Below, one piece after another: positions 1-9,002 of a DNA stretch of 39,645 bases. The DNA lies in NCBI GenBank assembly GCA_035911135.1, contig JAMHWD010000007.1:1-39645 (forward strand), written 5' to 3'. Origin of the DNA: JAMHWD01 sp035911135. GTDB lineage: Bacteria; Pseudomonadota; Alphaproteobacteria; Micavibrionales; Micavibrionaceae. The translations under genes and the position numbers were made by a program. Within the stretch, counting starts at the first letter, position 1; each line of letters starts with the position of its first letter. The notes beneath the pieces are model-generated. The model had not been told where the DNA came from. It saw nothing but the letters and a program-made list of their open reading frames with translations, and did no database searches.

Positions 1-206
1 GTTTTAACCTTGAGCCGTTTCAGCCAGCCTTTGATGGATTTGGCCGTAAACTCACTGCCATTGTCAGAGCGGATATGATCGGGAAGGCCGTGCCTGATAA
101 ATAGACCAGACAGCACATCCATCACATCATCCGATTTCAATGCGTAACCAACACGCAGCGCCAGACACTCCCGCGTATATTCATCAATCACGGTCAGGAT
201 ATCCCA
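1..206 (-). pseudogene. IS3-family transposase (OrfB) remnant, integrase-core fragment
   Basis: Reading the minus strand, the frame gives about 68 residues of an rve-type integrase core. It contains ILTVIDEYTREC near the interrupted end and then IRSDNGSEFTAK, the stretch around the second catalytic Asp of IS3/IS481-type transposases. The frame meets a stop at 207-209 just ahead of the conserved stretch, and the other side runs off the window. The upstream half of the gene is therefore missing and the copy cannot be active as seen. The junction near 206 is abrupt, so it marks an old insertion or deletion edge. The family assignment rests on motif resemblance. Confidence 0.75.
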
Positions 207-331
207 TCAAGTTAGTGGCTCTGTGTATCGCTTCCTTATCAGTATTGTTTCTGGTGTGAAATATTTTGTTTCACAATTGTAACGTCTGGTTCTAATCATT
301 GGACAATTGCGCCAGCATGGCACACATGACC
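207..331. other. Short intergenic region with inverted repeat 255-275
   Basis: No gene is seen between the transposase remnant and the end of corA. A perfect 7-base inverted repeat, TGTGAAA/TTTCACA, lies at 255-261 and 269-275 with a 7-base loop. It is downstream of corA on the minus strand but lacks a clear T-run, so it is not a convincing terminator. It could be an operator-like palindrome left from the interrupted region. Confidence 0.35.
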
Positions 332-1294
332 TTACAGCCATTTTTTATGCTTGAAATACAAATACGGCAATATCGCCGACATCACCATGGCCGCCAATGC
401 CAAAGGATAGCCATACATGCTGTGAAGCTCCGGCATATGCTGAAAATTCATACCATAAACTGTCCCGACCAGCGTTGGCGGCATGAAGATAACCGCCGCC
501 ACCGAGAAGAATTTTATGATCGAGTTCTGTTCAATATTGACCATGCCCAAAGTCGCATCCAGCAAAAACGTTATCTTGTTTGACATGAAATTCGCAAATT
601 CCGTCAGCGATCGTATATCCTGGCGGATAGATTCCATATTCTCCTCCGTGCCGGTTAAATGCCCCGGAACCTTGGTTTTGAAACTTAGAAATGTCAGCAG
701 CCTGTCAAAACTGACCAAAGATTCCTTTAGCTTGGAATTCAAATCGCCATGCCGCCCTATATCCTTCAGGATCTTGTTAAAATTCTTGGGCTTTTTTCCA
801 TTAATGTGAAAAATACGTTGCGAAAGCGCCTCAATCTCAGCCGCGCTGTTCTCCAGCGGGTCGGTCAGCTTGTCTATGATGGTCTCCACCAGTCCGACCA
901 GCATTTCTGCCGGGCAATCCTCGATCGCAAACAGCCTTTTATCATTCTTAGCCCTGAATACCGCAAATGACCGCGGATCGTGATAACGCAATGTCATCAA
1001 GACTTCGCCCAAAATAAATGTCACGGGAATTGCGCTAGGCTGCTCGGAATCGCTGCCCGCCACGGCCGTGGCCGTCATAAATAAAAATCCGTTCTCTTCA
1101 TAAAACCGATTGGAAAATTCAATGCCCTTGATTTCCTCGCGGGTGGGGATATCAATGCCGTAACGCGCCTCAATCAGATGTTCTTCGGTCTCCGTCGGGG
1201 CAAAAAGATCAATCCAGACGGCTTCATCCGGGCAGCTTTGCGGATTCTCAAGAACCTGAATTTTTCCTTCTTTAAGAGTATAAATTGTAAGCAT
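332..1294 (-). CDS. corA: CorA-type magnesium/cobalt transport protein
   Basis: This is a 320-residue protein with the CorA layout: a long soluble N-terminal region rich in charged helices, then two membrane helices at the C-terminus. The first helix ends in the signature YGMNF followed by MPEL, which forms the pore mouth and selectivity loop of CorA channels. The short charged tail HKKWL is also typical. CorA forms a homopentameric inner-membrane channel for Mg2+ (also Co2+ and Ni2+). GMN rather than GIN argues against the zinc exporter ZntB. The gene lies 63 bases downstream of the pirin gene on the same strand and may be cotranscribed. Length is normal for the family. Confidence 0.93.
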   Translation of the reverse strand: MLTIYTLKEGKIQVLENPQSCPDEAVWIDLFAPTETEEHLIEARYGIDIPTREEIKGIEFSNRFYEENGFLFMTATAVAGSDSEQPSAIPVTFILGEVLMTLRYHDPRSFAVFRAKNDKRLFAIEDCPAEMLVGLVETIIDKLTDPLENSAAEIEALSQRIFHINGKKPKNFNKILKDIGRHGDLNSKLKESLVSFDRLLTFLSFKTKVPGHLTGTEENMESIRQDIRSLTEFANFMSNKITFLLDATLGMVNIEQNSIIKFFSVAAVIFMPPTLVGTVYGMNFQHMPELHSMYGYPLALAAMVMSAILPYLYFKHKKWL

Positions 1295-1357
1295 GCTTAA
1301 AATTCCTGATGATAAATCCAGCCTTCATGGTAATCAAAAGCCGCCCCGCCGCCAAGA

Positions 1358-2272
1358 TCATTCCGGCAACGGGATAAATTCCTTCTCATCACCGGGGACT
1401 TTCGGGAATTTCCCATCCTTCCAGTCACGCTTGGCTTCCTCGAGACGTTCTTTATCCGAAGCCACGAAATTCCAGAAAATATAACGCGGACCATCCATCA
1501 CCGCCCCGCCCAGCAGCATCATACGCACCGGAGTTTTGGCCATGACAGTGACAGTCTCACCGGGACGCAGCACCATCATCTGTTCAGGATCATATACCGT
1601 CCCGCTGATTTCAATTGTACCGCTTACCACATAAACGGCACGCTCTTCGGTATCCTTGGGGATAGAGATTTTTGATCCAGCCTCCATATGCAGATCCACA
1701 TACAGCGTATCCCATTGCGTTTTTACCGGGGATTTTAAACCGTGAAACCCGCCCAGAATAAGACGCCCTTCCACGCCTTGATCGCTAAAGCCCGGCAAGG
1801 CATTTTTATCCGTATGCGAAAAATCCGGCGCGCCGTGTTCGTACGATTTTGGCTGCGCCAGCCAGCTTTGAATCCCGAAAAGACGCGATGGGTTTTGCCG
1901 TACATCCGCACCTGTGCGCTCGGAATGGACAATGCCCTGCCCGGCTGTCATCAAATTCACATCGCCCGTGACGATCCGCATATCATTGCCTAGCGAGTCC
2001 TTATGATCCATCGTGCCATCAAACAGATAGGTAACGGTGGAAAGACCGATATGCGGGTGTGGGCGCACATCAACGCCTTGGCCCGTTATAAATTCACCCG
2101 GCCCCATCTGATCCCAGAAAATAAACGGCCCCACCATGCGGCGGTTCTTGAAGGGGAGAGCGCGGCGCACCTCGAAATTACCGATATCGCTGGTGCGCGG
2201 GATGATGACCATTTCCACCTGCTCCGGGCATTCAAGGCTCATATTCGGATCGGCACTGGGAAGCCAGCTCAT
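1358..2272 (-). CDS. Pirin-family protein (bicupin)
   Basis: This is a 304-residue pirin homologue. The N-terminal cupin carries the HPHIGLSTVTY metal-binding stretch and then HSERT, where pirins place three His and a Glu around Fe(II). The second cupin follows at roughly residues 160-290. A longer frame starts at 2320, but I place the start at the ATG at 2272 because AAGGAG lies just upstream of it and pirin similarity begins there. Pirins include quercetin dioxygenases and redox-responsive regulators, so the substrate is not predictable. The gene belongs to a minus-strand cluster with an isochorismatase-like hydrolase and a second pirin. Confidence 0.88.
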   Translation of the reverse strand: MSWLPSADPNMSLECPEQVEMVIIPRTSDIGNFEVRRALPFKNRRMVGPFIFWDQMGPGEFITGQGVDVRPHPHIGLSTVTYLFDGTMDHKDSLGNDMRIVTGDVNLMTAGQGIVHSERTGADVRQNPSRLFGIQSWLAQPKSYEHGAPDFSHTDKNALPGFSDQGVEGRLILGGFHGLKSPVKTQWDTLYVDLHMEAGSKISIPKDTEERAVYVVSGTIEISGTVYDPEQMMVLRPGETVTVMAKTPVRMMLLGGAVMDGPRYIFWNFVASDKERLEEAKRDWKDGKFPKVPGDEKEFIPLPE

Positions 2273-2335
2273 AGTATTTCTCCTTTGTAAAATTTGCGAG
2301 GGAGACATGCTCCCCCGCAATCTAACGATTTAATC

Positions 2336-3016
2336 TTACGCCGCTTTAGTGGATTTGGCTACGCTGTGCGGATGGCTTGTGCGCTGCGGCGCGTCATGCA
2401 CATGGGTATAGGCATAATCAACGCCCATGCCGTATGCGCCCATATGTTCCTGTACGATGGCGATTGTGCCATCATATGTTTCCTTGCGGGCCCAGTCGCG
2501 CTGCATTTCCAGTAATAACTGTACAGTGGAGATCGACTCCGCGCCGTGTTTTTCCGCCCGGCGAATGGCCGCATCATGAGCTTCTTTCGATGTCCCGCCG
2601 GATGCATCAATATTCATGATAACCTCATACCCCTCATCCAGCGCCGAGAGAGCAGGGAAAATCAGGCAGGCCTCGGTCCAGAGCGCGGCCATTACCAATT
2701 TCTTGCGGCCTGTTTTCTTCACAGCCTCCACGAAAGCCTTGTCTTCCCAGCTGTTCATCGATGTGCGCTCGATCGGGTCCTGCTGAAGAACCTCCATCAG
2801 CTCAGGCCATATATAACCGGAAAAGCTCTCCGTCTCGACAGATGTCAGGATGGTGGGAATGCCGAAATGCTTGGCCGTCTTGGCCATGGCAATTGTGTTG
2901 TTTTTCAGCAATTGGCGGTCAATATTGGCAACGCCAAAAGACATTTGCGGCTGATGGTCAATGAAGATAAATACGGAATTATCAGGTGTCAGCAATTTAT
3001 CAGTTACTTTGGTCAT
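2336..3016 (-). CDS. Isochorismatase-family hydrolase, YcaC-like
   Basis: This is a 226-residue cysteine hydrolase of the isochorismatase/nicotinamidase superfamily. The first catalytic Asp is in FIFIDHQPQM near residue 20, and the nucleophilic Cys is in ALWTEACLIFPAL around residue 116. The middle SVETESFSGYIWPEL and later DASGG resemble YcaC-type proteins, whose true substrate is unknown. A good ribosome site (AAAAGGAG) precedes the ATG at 3016. The gene sits between two pirin genes, a grouping often found under LysR control and thought to deal with electrophile or aromatic stress (inference). A hairpin terminator separates it from the upstream pirin, so it may have its own promoter. Confidence 0.85.
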   Translation of the reverse strand: MTKVTDKLLTPDNSVFIFIDHQPQMSFGVANIDRQLLKNNTIAMAKTAKHFGIPTILTSVETESFSGYIWPELMEVLQQDPIERTSMNSWEDKAFVEAVKKTGRKKLVMAALWTEACLIFPALSALDEGYEVIMNIDASGGTSKEAHDAAIRRAEKHGAESISTVQLLLEMQRDWARKETYDGTIAIVQEHMGAYGMGVDYAYTHVHDAPQRTSHPHSVAKSTKAA

Positions 3017-3066
3017 GGTCTTGGTCTCCTTTTAAAAAAATAAAAAATTGGTTGTTAAGGGCAATA

Positions 3067-3100
3067 AAAAGGGCCGCATCATGGCTGGCACGGCCCTTTT
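3067..3100 (-). terminator. Rho-independent terminator after the YhhW-like pirin
   Basis: A perfect 10-base inverted repeat, AAAAGGGCCG (3067-3076) and CGGCCCTTTT (3091-3100), has a 14-base loop. On the minus strand the stem is followed by TTTTTATT. It lies just after the stop of the 3103-3807 gene. Confidence 0.8.
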
Positions 3101-3102
3101 GG

Positions 3103-3807
3103 TTATTTAGGCAAATCAAACACCAGGATTTCCGATTGCGTCACGGATTTCACAGTGATGGTTTGTTCTTTTTCGATGGCAATCCCATCGCCGGCGCTGG
3201 CCTTCTCGCCATTGATCTCGGCAATGCCTTGCGCAACCTGCAGCCAGTATTTCCGGCTCGCATCAATGGGTAATGTGACTTCCACATTTTCATCAAAACG
3301 TCCGGCCAGCATGCGGGCATCCTGACGGATCACCAGCGCGCCATCCGCATCATCCGGCGCAATCACCGTATGAAAACGGTTTTGCAGATCGGCGGCATCG
3401 AAGGCCTTTTGCTGATAGTTCGGTTTGACATTCTGCTCGCCCGGCATAATCCAGATTTGCAGAAGGTGAACGCCATTATCATCGGAGTTGTTAAACTCGC
3501 TATGGGCTACGCCTGTACCTGCGCTCATGATCTGGATATCGCCGGGGCGGATCACCGATCCATTGCCCATGCTGTCCTTGTGAGCCAGCTCGCCTTTGAT
3601 CACATAAGTAATGATCTCCATATTGGCGTGCGGGTGCATGCCAAATCCGGCGCCGGGGATAATATGATCTTCGTTGATCACGCGCAGCGGGCCAAAGCCC
3701 ATATGCGCGGGGTCATAATACTGACCGAACGAAAAGCTGTGCATGCTCTGCAGCCAGCCGGCTTCCGTGGGTCCGCGCTCGTCTCTGTATCGTTTGGTTA
3801 ACATCAT
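3103..3807 (-). CDS. Pirin-family protein, YhhW-like
   Basis: This is a 234-residue pirin of the YhhW (quercetinase-like) group. The opening MLTKRYRDERG, then GWLQSMHSFSFGQYYDP and the HPHANMEIITYV metal-site stretch are characteristic. HSEFNNSD supplies further ligands. A frame extends seven codons upstream to 3828, but the family normally begins at the ATGATG at 3802-3807, which has an AAAGAGAG ribosome site. The gene is transcribed away from the LysR regulator at 3940, with about 130 bases between the starts, so it is the likely regulatory target. It differs clearly from the second pirin at 1358-2272, so the pair is not a recent duplication. Confidence 0.87.
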   Translation of the reverse strand: MMLTKRYRDERGPTEAGWLQSMHSFSFGQYYDPAHMGFGPLRVINEDHIIPGAGFGMHPHANMEIITYVIKGELAHKDSMGNGSVIRPGDIQIMSAGTGVAHSEFNNSDDNGVHLLQIWIMPGEQNVKPNYQQKAFDAADLQNRFHTVIAPDDADGALVIRQDARMLAGRFDENVEVTLPIDASRKYWLQVAQGIAEINGEKASAGDGIAIEKEQTITVKSVTQSEILVFDLPK

Positions 3808-3906
3808 GGTCTCTCTTTCTTTAGGCATTTTGTTTTTGTCTCTTGCCTATAATTCAAGACTAGATTGTTTTCTAAAAAATGATAATATTGATAATTTGAA
3901 CATAAC

Positions 3907-3925
3907 TATTCGAATTTTTCGAATA
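3907..3925. promoter_or_regulatory. LysR-type operator candidate: perfect inverted repeat
   Basis: The sequence TATTCGAA TTT TTCGAATA is a perfect 8-base inverted repeat with a 3-base spacer. It contains the T-N11-A arrangement typical of LysR-family boxes and lies 14 bases before the LysR start codon, in the divergent promoter region. Autorepression of the regulator and control of the pirin gene are inferred. Confidence 0.6.
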
Positions 3926-3939
3926 ATAAGCAGGCAAAA

Positions 3940-4827
3940 ATGGATAAAATCGCCAATATGCAAGCCTTTGCCACTGTCGGCGCTTCCGGAAATTTTGCCG
4001 AAGCCGCGCGACGTTTGGGGCTGGCCAATTCTGTCATCAGCAAGCGCATCAAAGATCTGGAAGATTTCCTGGGCGTGCAATTATTTCAGCGCACCACCCG
4101 CAAAGTCTCGTTGACAGAAGCAGGCTATAATTATCTAGAATATGTGCGCCGTGTTCTGGACGAGATGGAGGAAGTCGAATCCGCAATCCGTTACAAGGCT
4201 GAAAAACCGGTCGGCACTATTAAAATGAGCGCACCTTTAAGTTTTGGCCTGCAGACCCTTGCCCCTGCCATTACCAGTTATCTGGAAAAATACCCGCAAG
4301 TCGACATCAAGACTTATCTCTCCGACCGGCGGGTAGATCTGGTGACAGAAGGCTTTGATCTGGCGATCCGCATCGGAAAACTGGAAGATCAAAGCCTCAT
4401 CGCCCGTAAACTGGGCAATGTGCGGCGTGTGGTTTGCGCCAGCCCTGCCTATTTCAAAAAACATGGCATCCCTCAAAGCCCGGCTGATCTTAAAAATCAC
4501 AATTGCCTGAGCTATCTCAACCTCGCTGAAGGCAAGGCCTGGCCTTTCATGATGGATGGCAAGCGTATCATGCAGGGCGTATCCGGGAATTTTCTTTCTG
4601 ATAATGGAGATCTTCTCTATCAGGCTGCAAAATCAGGATGCGGGATTACGCTGCTGCCTACTTTTATCATTCATGAATCCTTGAAAAACGGCGCACTTGC
4701 AATCGCGCTCGAAGACTTTGAAGAAAAAGATTTCGATGTTTACGCGGTTTATCAACACACGCGCCATCTCTCAACGCGTATCCGCACATTTATTGACCAT
4801 CTGGCTATTGCGCTGAAAGATTTTTAG
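3940..4827 (+). CDS. LysR-family transcriptional regulator
   Basis: This is a 295-residue LysR regulator. The winged helix-turn-helix occupies about residues 1-60 (FATVGASGNFAEAARRLGLANSV, then SKRIKDLEDFLGVQLFQRTTR). A periplasmic-binding-protein-like effector domain spans roughly 90-290. The order and wording resemble the AaeR/DmlR-like group that often regulates oxidative or aromatic-acid genes. It is divergent from the YhhW-like pirin and has an inverted repeat directly upstream of its start. Its stop codon interlocks with that of fadE on the opposite strand (TTAG at 4824-4827). The effector cannot be told from sequence. Confidence 0.92.
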   Translation: MDKIANMQAFATVGASGNFAEAARRLGLANSVISKRIKDLEDFLGVQLFQRTTRKVSLTEAGYNYLEYVRRVLDEMEEVESAIRYKAEKPVGTIKMSAPLSFGLQTLAPAITSYLEKYPQVDIKTYLSDRRVDLVTEGFDLAIRIGKLEDQSLIARKLGNVRRVVCASPAYFKKHGIPQSPADLKNHNCLSYLNLAEGKAWPFMMDGKRIMQGVSGNFLSDNGDLLYQAAKSGCGITLLPTFIIHESLKNGALAIALEDFEEKDFDVYAVYQHTRHLSTRIRTFIDHLAIALKDF

Positions 4828-6956
4828 ATAGTATCCAGCGCCATGCGGTACGGCGTTGCCGCATCGGCGGCGAACTCATCCACGGCCACGACGCGGCGGC
4901 GGGCGGCTTCGGCATCTTTGACCATCTGCGCCTCGGCCGGATTTAAATCCCGCTTTTCCTTGCGTGCCGCGCGTTCAAGCTGCCCGGCTGCCGTGCATTT
5001 AACAAACGCATCGTTAAAGACCGCGATCACATCATTGTCTGTATCCTTGGGTTTAAAGATCCCGGCTGTCAGGCGCTCGCGTGCTTCGCCGGGATTTGAA
5101 ATAACCTGCGCGACACGGTGCTCCAGGGCATCACCCGGCTTCCAGTTACGGCGGCCAAACGGGAATATGGCGGCGCGCATGAAATCGCCCGCAATTTTAG
5201 ACGGGAAGTTGGCCATCATCTGATCGAATGCCTCCTCGGCCCCGTCCAGACAATGCTGTACCGACCATTCCAGCAAATCACGGTCGCCATCCGGGCGGCC
5301 ATCATTTTCAAATTTCTGCAGCGCGCAGGATGCCATGTAAAGATTACTCATGACATCGCCCAATCTTGCCGAGAGGCGCTCCTTGAATTTCAGCTTCTCC
5401 CGCTGGGAGATATAGCTGACATTCACCGCCAGCTGAAATGCCGCGCTCAAACGGTTTACATGACGAAAATATTTTTTGTTCTGCGGATCGACATCCCCGA
5501 TACCCCCGCCCTGTATCGCGGCCGGCAACAATGACTGCACAGCTGCCATTGCGCTCTCCCCCACCATTTTCAAGCCACGCAAACCAACCTTGGCGTATTG
5601 CCCGTTTTCCATGGCCTCCAGCAGATGGATCATATGCTTATGCGACCGCATCCCGCCCTGCCCGAAAATCATCAGGTTGCGCGTCATGATATTCGCGCCC
5701 TCGACCGTGATACCGATAGGAATGCCCTGATAGACGCGGTTCATCGGATTGCCGGGACCACTGATTACGCCCTTGCCGGCCAGCACATCCATGGAATCAT
5801 TTACGGCCTTGCGCATGTTTTCAGTCAAATGATATTTGGCAATCGCCGATGGAATGGTCGGCAACTGCCCGGCATCGACCATGCGCGCCGTTGTGATACG
5901 CACCGCATCCGATAGATAAGACAGCCCGGCAATCCGCGCCAGTGGCTCTTCCAATCCTTCGAATTTTCCAACGGGCAGACCAAATTGCTGACGCACCCCG
6001 GCATAGGCCCCCGTCACATACGATGCCGTCTTGGCCGCGGCCACAGAAACGCTTGGCAAGGAAATAGAGCGCCCGATCGACAAGGCCTCCAGCAGCATTT
6101 TCCAGCCCTGTCCGGCGCGTTCGGGGCCACCGATAATTGATTGCGGCGAGATTTTTATATCGCCTCTTATCGTGCCATTATTAAATGGGATATCCATCGG
6201 TCGCAGGCGATTGCCGACCTCAAGGCCAGCCGTATTGCGCGGTACCAGCGCCAGCGTAATTCCCGGCTTTTGTCCCTTGCTCAAAATATTCTCCGGGTCC
6301 TCCAGATCAAAGGCAATCCCCAGCAGGTTCGCCACCGGTGCCAGCGTAATATAGCGCTTTTCGAGATTGGGAATATGAATGACCGTCTCACCCTTTTCAT
6401 CGCGCTTGACGATGCCGCGGGTTTTAAGGCTGGTGGCATCGGAACCCGCTTCGGGTTCGGTCAGGCCGAAACAAGGAATCTCCTCCCCCCGCGCCAGACG
6501 CGGCAAATATTTATCTTTCTGTCCTTGCGTGCCGTAATGCGCGATCAGCTCGCCGGGTCCTAAAGAATTGGGCACCATCACATTAATCGCCGCGGCAAAG
6601 CTCCGGCTGGCCAATTTCATGACAACGGCCGAATGGGCGAGCGCTGAAAACCCTTTCCCGCCATAATCCTTGGAAATAACGAGACCTAAAAAACCTTCTT
6701 TCTTGATAAAATCCCAGGCCTCCTGCGGCATGTCCTTTTCAGCGCTTTGAGACATTTTCCAATCATCGATCATCTTGCAAAATTCTTCACAAGGCCCATC
6801 GAGAAACGCTTGCTCTTCATCAGTCAGTTTTCCATCTGGAATCGCGGCCAGCGCCTTCCAATCCGGCGCACCGTTCACCAGCGAACCTTCAAATCCAACC
6901 GTGCCGGATTCAATCGCAATGCGTTCTGTTTCTGATACAAGGCGGCGACCGGCCAT
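4824..6956 (-). CDS. fadE: FadE-type acyl-CoA dehydrogenase
   Basis: This is a 710-residue acyl-CoA dehydrogenase of the FadE group, which carries out the first oxidation of fatty-acid beta-oxidation. Typical segments are LTDEEQAFLDGPCEEFCKM, SLGPGELIAHYGT, PRLARGEEIPCFGLTEPEAGSDA and the late NLMIFGQGGMRSHKHM. The C-terminal third (about 460-700) is the alpha-helical domain found only in FadE-like proteins. The Enterobacteria FadE is about 814 residues with an N-terminal membrane segment; here that segment is absent, so the enzyme is probably cytoplasmic or peripherally bound. GGGAGAAATAAC precedes the ATG, and a TTGACA-type promoter lies upstream. No ETF genes are nearby. Confidence 0.92.
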   Translation of the reverse strand: MAGRRLVSETERIAIESGTVGFEGSLVNGAPDWKALAAIPDGKLTDEEQAFLDGPCEEFCKMIDDWKMSQSAEKDMPQEAWDFIKKEGFLGLVISKDYGGKGFSALAHSAVVMKLASRSFAAAINVMVPNSLGPGELIAHYGTQGQKDKYLPRLARGEEIPCFGLTEPEAGSDATSLKTRGIVKRDEKGETVIHIPNLEKRYITLAPVANLLGIAFDLEDPENILSKGQKPGITLALVPRNTAGLEVGNRLRPMDIPFNNGTIRGDIKISPQSIIGGPERAGQGWKMLLEALSIGRSISLPSVSVAAAKTASYVTGAYAGVRQQFGLPVGKFEGLEEPLARIAGLSYLSDAVRITTARMVDAGQLPTIPSAIAKYHLTENMRKAVNDSMDVLAGKGVISGPGNPMNRVYQGIPIGITVEGANIMTRNLMIFGQGGMRSHKHMIHLLEAMENGQYAKVGLRGLKMVGESAMAAVQSLLPAAIQGGGIGDVDPQNKKYFRHVNRLSAAFQLAVNVSYISQREKLKFKERLSARLGDVMSNLYMASCALQKFENDGRPDGDRDLLEWSVQHCLDGAEEAFDQMMANFPSKIAGDFMRAAIFPFGRRNWKPGDALEHRVAQVISNPGEARERLTAGIFKPKDTDNDVIAVFNDAFVKCTAAGQLERAARKEKRDLNPAEAQMVKDAEAARRRVVAVDEFAADAATPYRMALDTI

Positions 6957-6997
6957 GTTATTTCTCCCCGATAATTTTTTAACCTTTGATAAGCAAC

Positions 6998-7026
6998 GAT
7001 TATTGTATTTTCTCCAATATTGTCAA
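6998..7026 (-). promoter_or_regulatory. Sigma-70-type promoter for fadE
   Basis: On the minus strand, a perfect -35 TTGACA (7021-7026) is followed 17 bases later by ATAATC (6998-7003) at the -10. It lies about 40 bases before the fadE start codon and faces that gene. Confidence 0.55.
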
Positions 7027-7114
7027 CGCCTTGACCTTGAATTATGTTCCGCATTGCACCATCATGTGACATGGAATTCCAACAGCAATAAAATTACGGA
7101 TAATCGCCACAGCC

Positions 7115-8914
7115 ATGAACGAATTTCTCGCCCTCCAGATCGTCATGATCTCCCTTGCCTCGATCGCCGCGCAATGGACGGCATGGCGCCTGCACGTACC
7201 GGCCATTATTTTCCTGCTGGGGCTTGGGTTCCTGCTTGGTCCGGCCAGCGGGCTGGTGCGACCGGATTTGCTGATGGGAGATCTCCTTAAACCCTTCGTG
7301 GCGGCATCGGTTTCGATTATTCTTTTCGAAGGCGCGCTGCAACTCCATTTCAAGGAATTGCATGAATCACGCAAGGCCGTGCGCCGCGTAATATTTCTGG
7401 GCGCGCCGCTGGGCTGGGTGCTGATCAGCCTTGGCGCGCACTACATTGCAGCGCTCGAATGGCCAGTTGCCATTACATTGGGCGGCATTCTGGTTGTCAC
7501 CGGCCCTACCGTCATCATGCCGATGCTGCGTCAGGCCAGATTGAACCCGCGCGTTGGATCAATCCTGAAATGGGAAGGCATTGTGAACGATTGCATTGGC
7601 GTAATCTTTGCCATTATTGCTTATGAATATTTTATCGCTGCGGAAAACAACTTCTCCGGCCCCATATTTTTTATAGAATACGGCCTTATCCTGCTGGGGG
7701 TTGGCCTTATCAGTTTTGGGCTGGCTTATGTCGTCAAGGCCATTTTTGAACGCGGCTACATGCCGGAATACCTTCGTACGCCTTTTATCATCAGCCTTGT
7801 GCTCTCGTTATTTTTTGCCTGCGATTACGTACTCCATGAATCAGGGCTTCTGGCCGTTACAATTCTAGGCCTGACGCTGGCCAATAACAGCACCTACAGC
7901 ATGCAAGGCATCAAGCACTTCAAGGAAACGATCACCATCATGCTGGTCTCGGCAGTCTTTATCCTGCTCACCGCCGATCTCGATGCCAGTGTTTTGCTTA
8001 TGCTCAACTGGCAGGGCATGGCTTTTATTGCTGCACTTTTGTTTATTATTCGTCCTTTGACCATTTTTATCTGTTCGATTGGCACCGAGATGAGCCGTCA
8101 GGAACTTATTCTGGCTGGCCTGATCGCGCCGCGCGGGGTTGTCTGCGCGGCCATGGCTGGGGTTCTCGGCCCTCTTTTAACCGAGGCCGGATTTGAAGAT
8201 GGCGAAAAACTTCTTCCTATTGCCTTTGCCCTTGTCGTCATTAGCGTTGTTTTGCACTCCTTGATGATCAAGCCTTTGGCCCGCCGCCTTAATCTGACCT
8301 CCAGCGAGACAAATGGCATCATCATCGCCGGGGCGTTTCCGTGGTCAATACAACTGGCTGAGGCTTTAAAGGCGCGTGATATCCCTGTCATGCTGGTTGA
8401 TAACGACTGGAGCACACTTGCCAAGGCACGGCTGGCGGATATTCCGGTCTATTACGGCGAGCTGCTTTCCGAGGAAACCGAATACGCGCTGGAATTCAAC
8501 AAATATAATACATTGCTGGCGGCGACACCCAATGCCGCCTATAACGCGCTGGTCTGCGAGAAATTCGGCTATGATTATGGCACGGAACGGGTTTTCAGAG
8601 TCATGCCTGATGAGGGCGATCTCTCCGCCCGCAAGCGTCTCTCCAATGGCATTCAAGGACGCCCATTTGTTTCAGAAAGCCTGACCCTGTTATCGCTCTG
8701 GGAAAAATACCAAAATGGCTGGCGCTTTAAAACCAGCCGCGTAGGCCGCCCGGAAAAAGGCGGTGACCTGATCATTCCGGAAGAGAATGATAACCGCATT
8801 CTCTTGGGCAGCCTTAGCAAAAGCGGCGTTTTGTCTCTTTATGCCAAGGATCAATCCTTCCGCGTTCAACCAAAGGAAGATGAATATATTATCATGATGG
8901 AATATAAGGAATAA
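7115..8914 (+). CDS. CPA1-type Na+/H+ antiporter with C-terminal TrkA-like domain
   Basis: This is a 599-residue sodium:proton antiporter. Residues 1-395 hold about twelve hydrophobic segments, including the unwound-helix region GPTVIMPMLRQARLNP and WEGIVNDCIGVIFAI, where CPA1 (NhaP) proteins place the ion-binding Asp. After about residue 400 comes a Rossmann-like RCK/TrkA-N region (IIIAGAFPWSIQLAEALK, then VMLVDNDW) and a TrkA-C-like end. The nucleotide-binding glycine motif is degenerate (AGAFPWS in place of GxGxxG), so ligand binding is doubtful. The ATG at 7115 has no strong ribosome site. The gene stands alone between fadE and the methionine-salvage operon, and likely controls pH or Na+. 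Confidence 0.85.
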   Translation: MNEFLALQIVMISLASIAAQWTAWRLHVPAIIFLLGLGFLLGPASGLVRPDLLMGDLLKPFVAASVSIILFEGALQLHFKELHESRKAVRRVIFLGAPLGWVLISLGAHYIAALEWPVAITLGGILVVTGPTVIMPMLRQARLNPRVGSILKWEGIVNDCIGVIFAIIAYEYFIAAENNFSGPIFFIEYGLILLGVGLISFGLAYVVKAIFERGYMPEYLRTPFIISLVLSLFFACDYVLHESGLLAVTILGLTLANNSTYSMQGIKHFKETITIMLVSAVFILLTADLDASVLLMLNWQGMAFIAALLFIIRPLTIFICSIGTEMSRQELILAGLIAPRGVVCAAMAGVLGPLLTEAGFEDGEKLLPIAFALVVISVVLHSLMIKPLARRLNLTSSETNGIIIAGAFPWSIQLAEALKARDIPVMLVDNDWSTLAKARLADIPVYYGELLSEETEYALEFNKYNTLLAATPNAAYNALVCEKFGYDYGTERVFRVMPDEGDLSARKRLSNGIQGRPFVSESLTLLSLWEKYQNGWRFKTSRVGRPEKGGDLIIPEENDNRILLGSLSKSGVLSLYAKDQSFRVQPKEDEYIIMMEYKE

Positions 8915-8928
8915 GGGCTGGTTTTCCC

Positions 8929-8986
8929 TTGAAAAAGGCGCTTATTCTGGTCTAATCTCGCTCTTTAGATCATATATATAAAGAGC
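8929..8986 (+). promoter_or_regulatory. Promoter and leader hairpin of the methionine-salvage operon
   Basis: TTGAAA (8929-8934) and TCTAAT (8951-8956), separated by 16 bases, form a good sigma-70-type promoter. Just downstream, GCTCTTT (8960-8966) and AAAGAGC (8980-8986) form a perfect 7-base inverted repeat with an A+T loop, ending about 16 bases before the start codon. It could be an operator or an RNA hairpin that affects ribosome access. I do not recognise a known SAM riboswitch. Confidence 0.5.
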
Positions 8987-9002
8987 AGCCGGAGAATTTT
9001 CT

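Noticed and set aside
8960..8986. SAM riboswitch before the methionine-salvage operon
   Set aside because: Only one short hairpin fits in the leader. None of the conserved SAM-I, SAM-II or SAH riboswitch elements can be made out.
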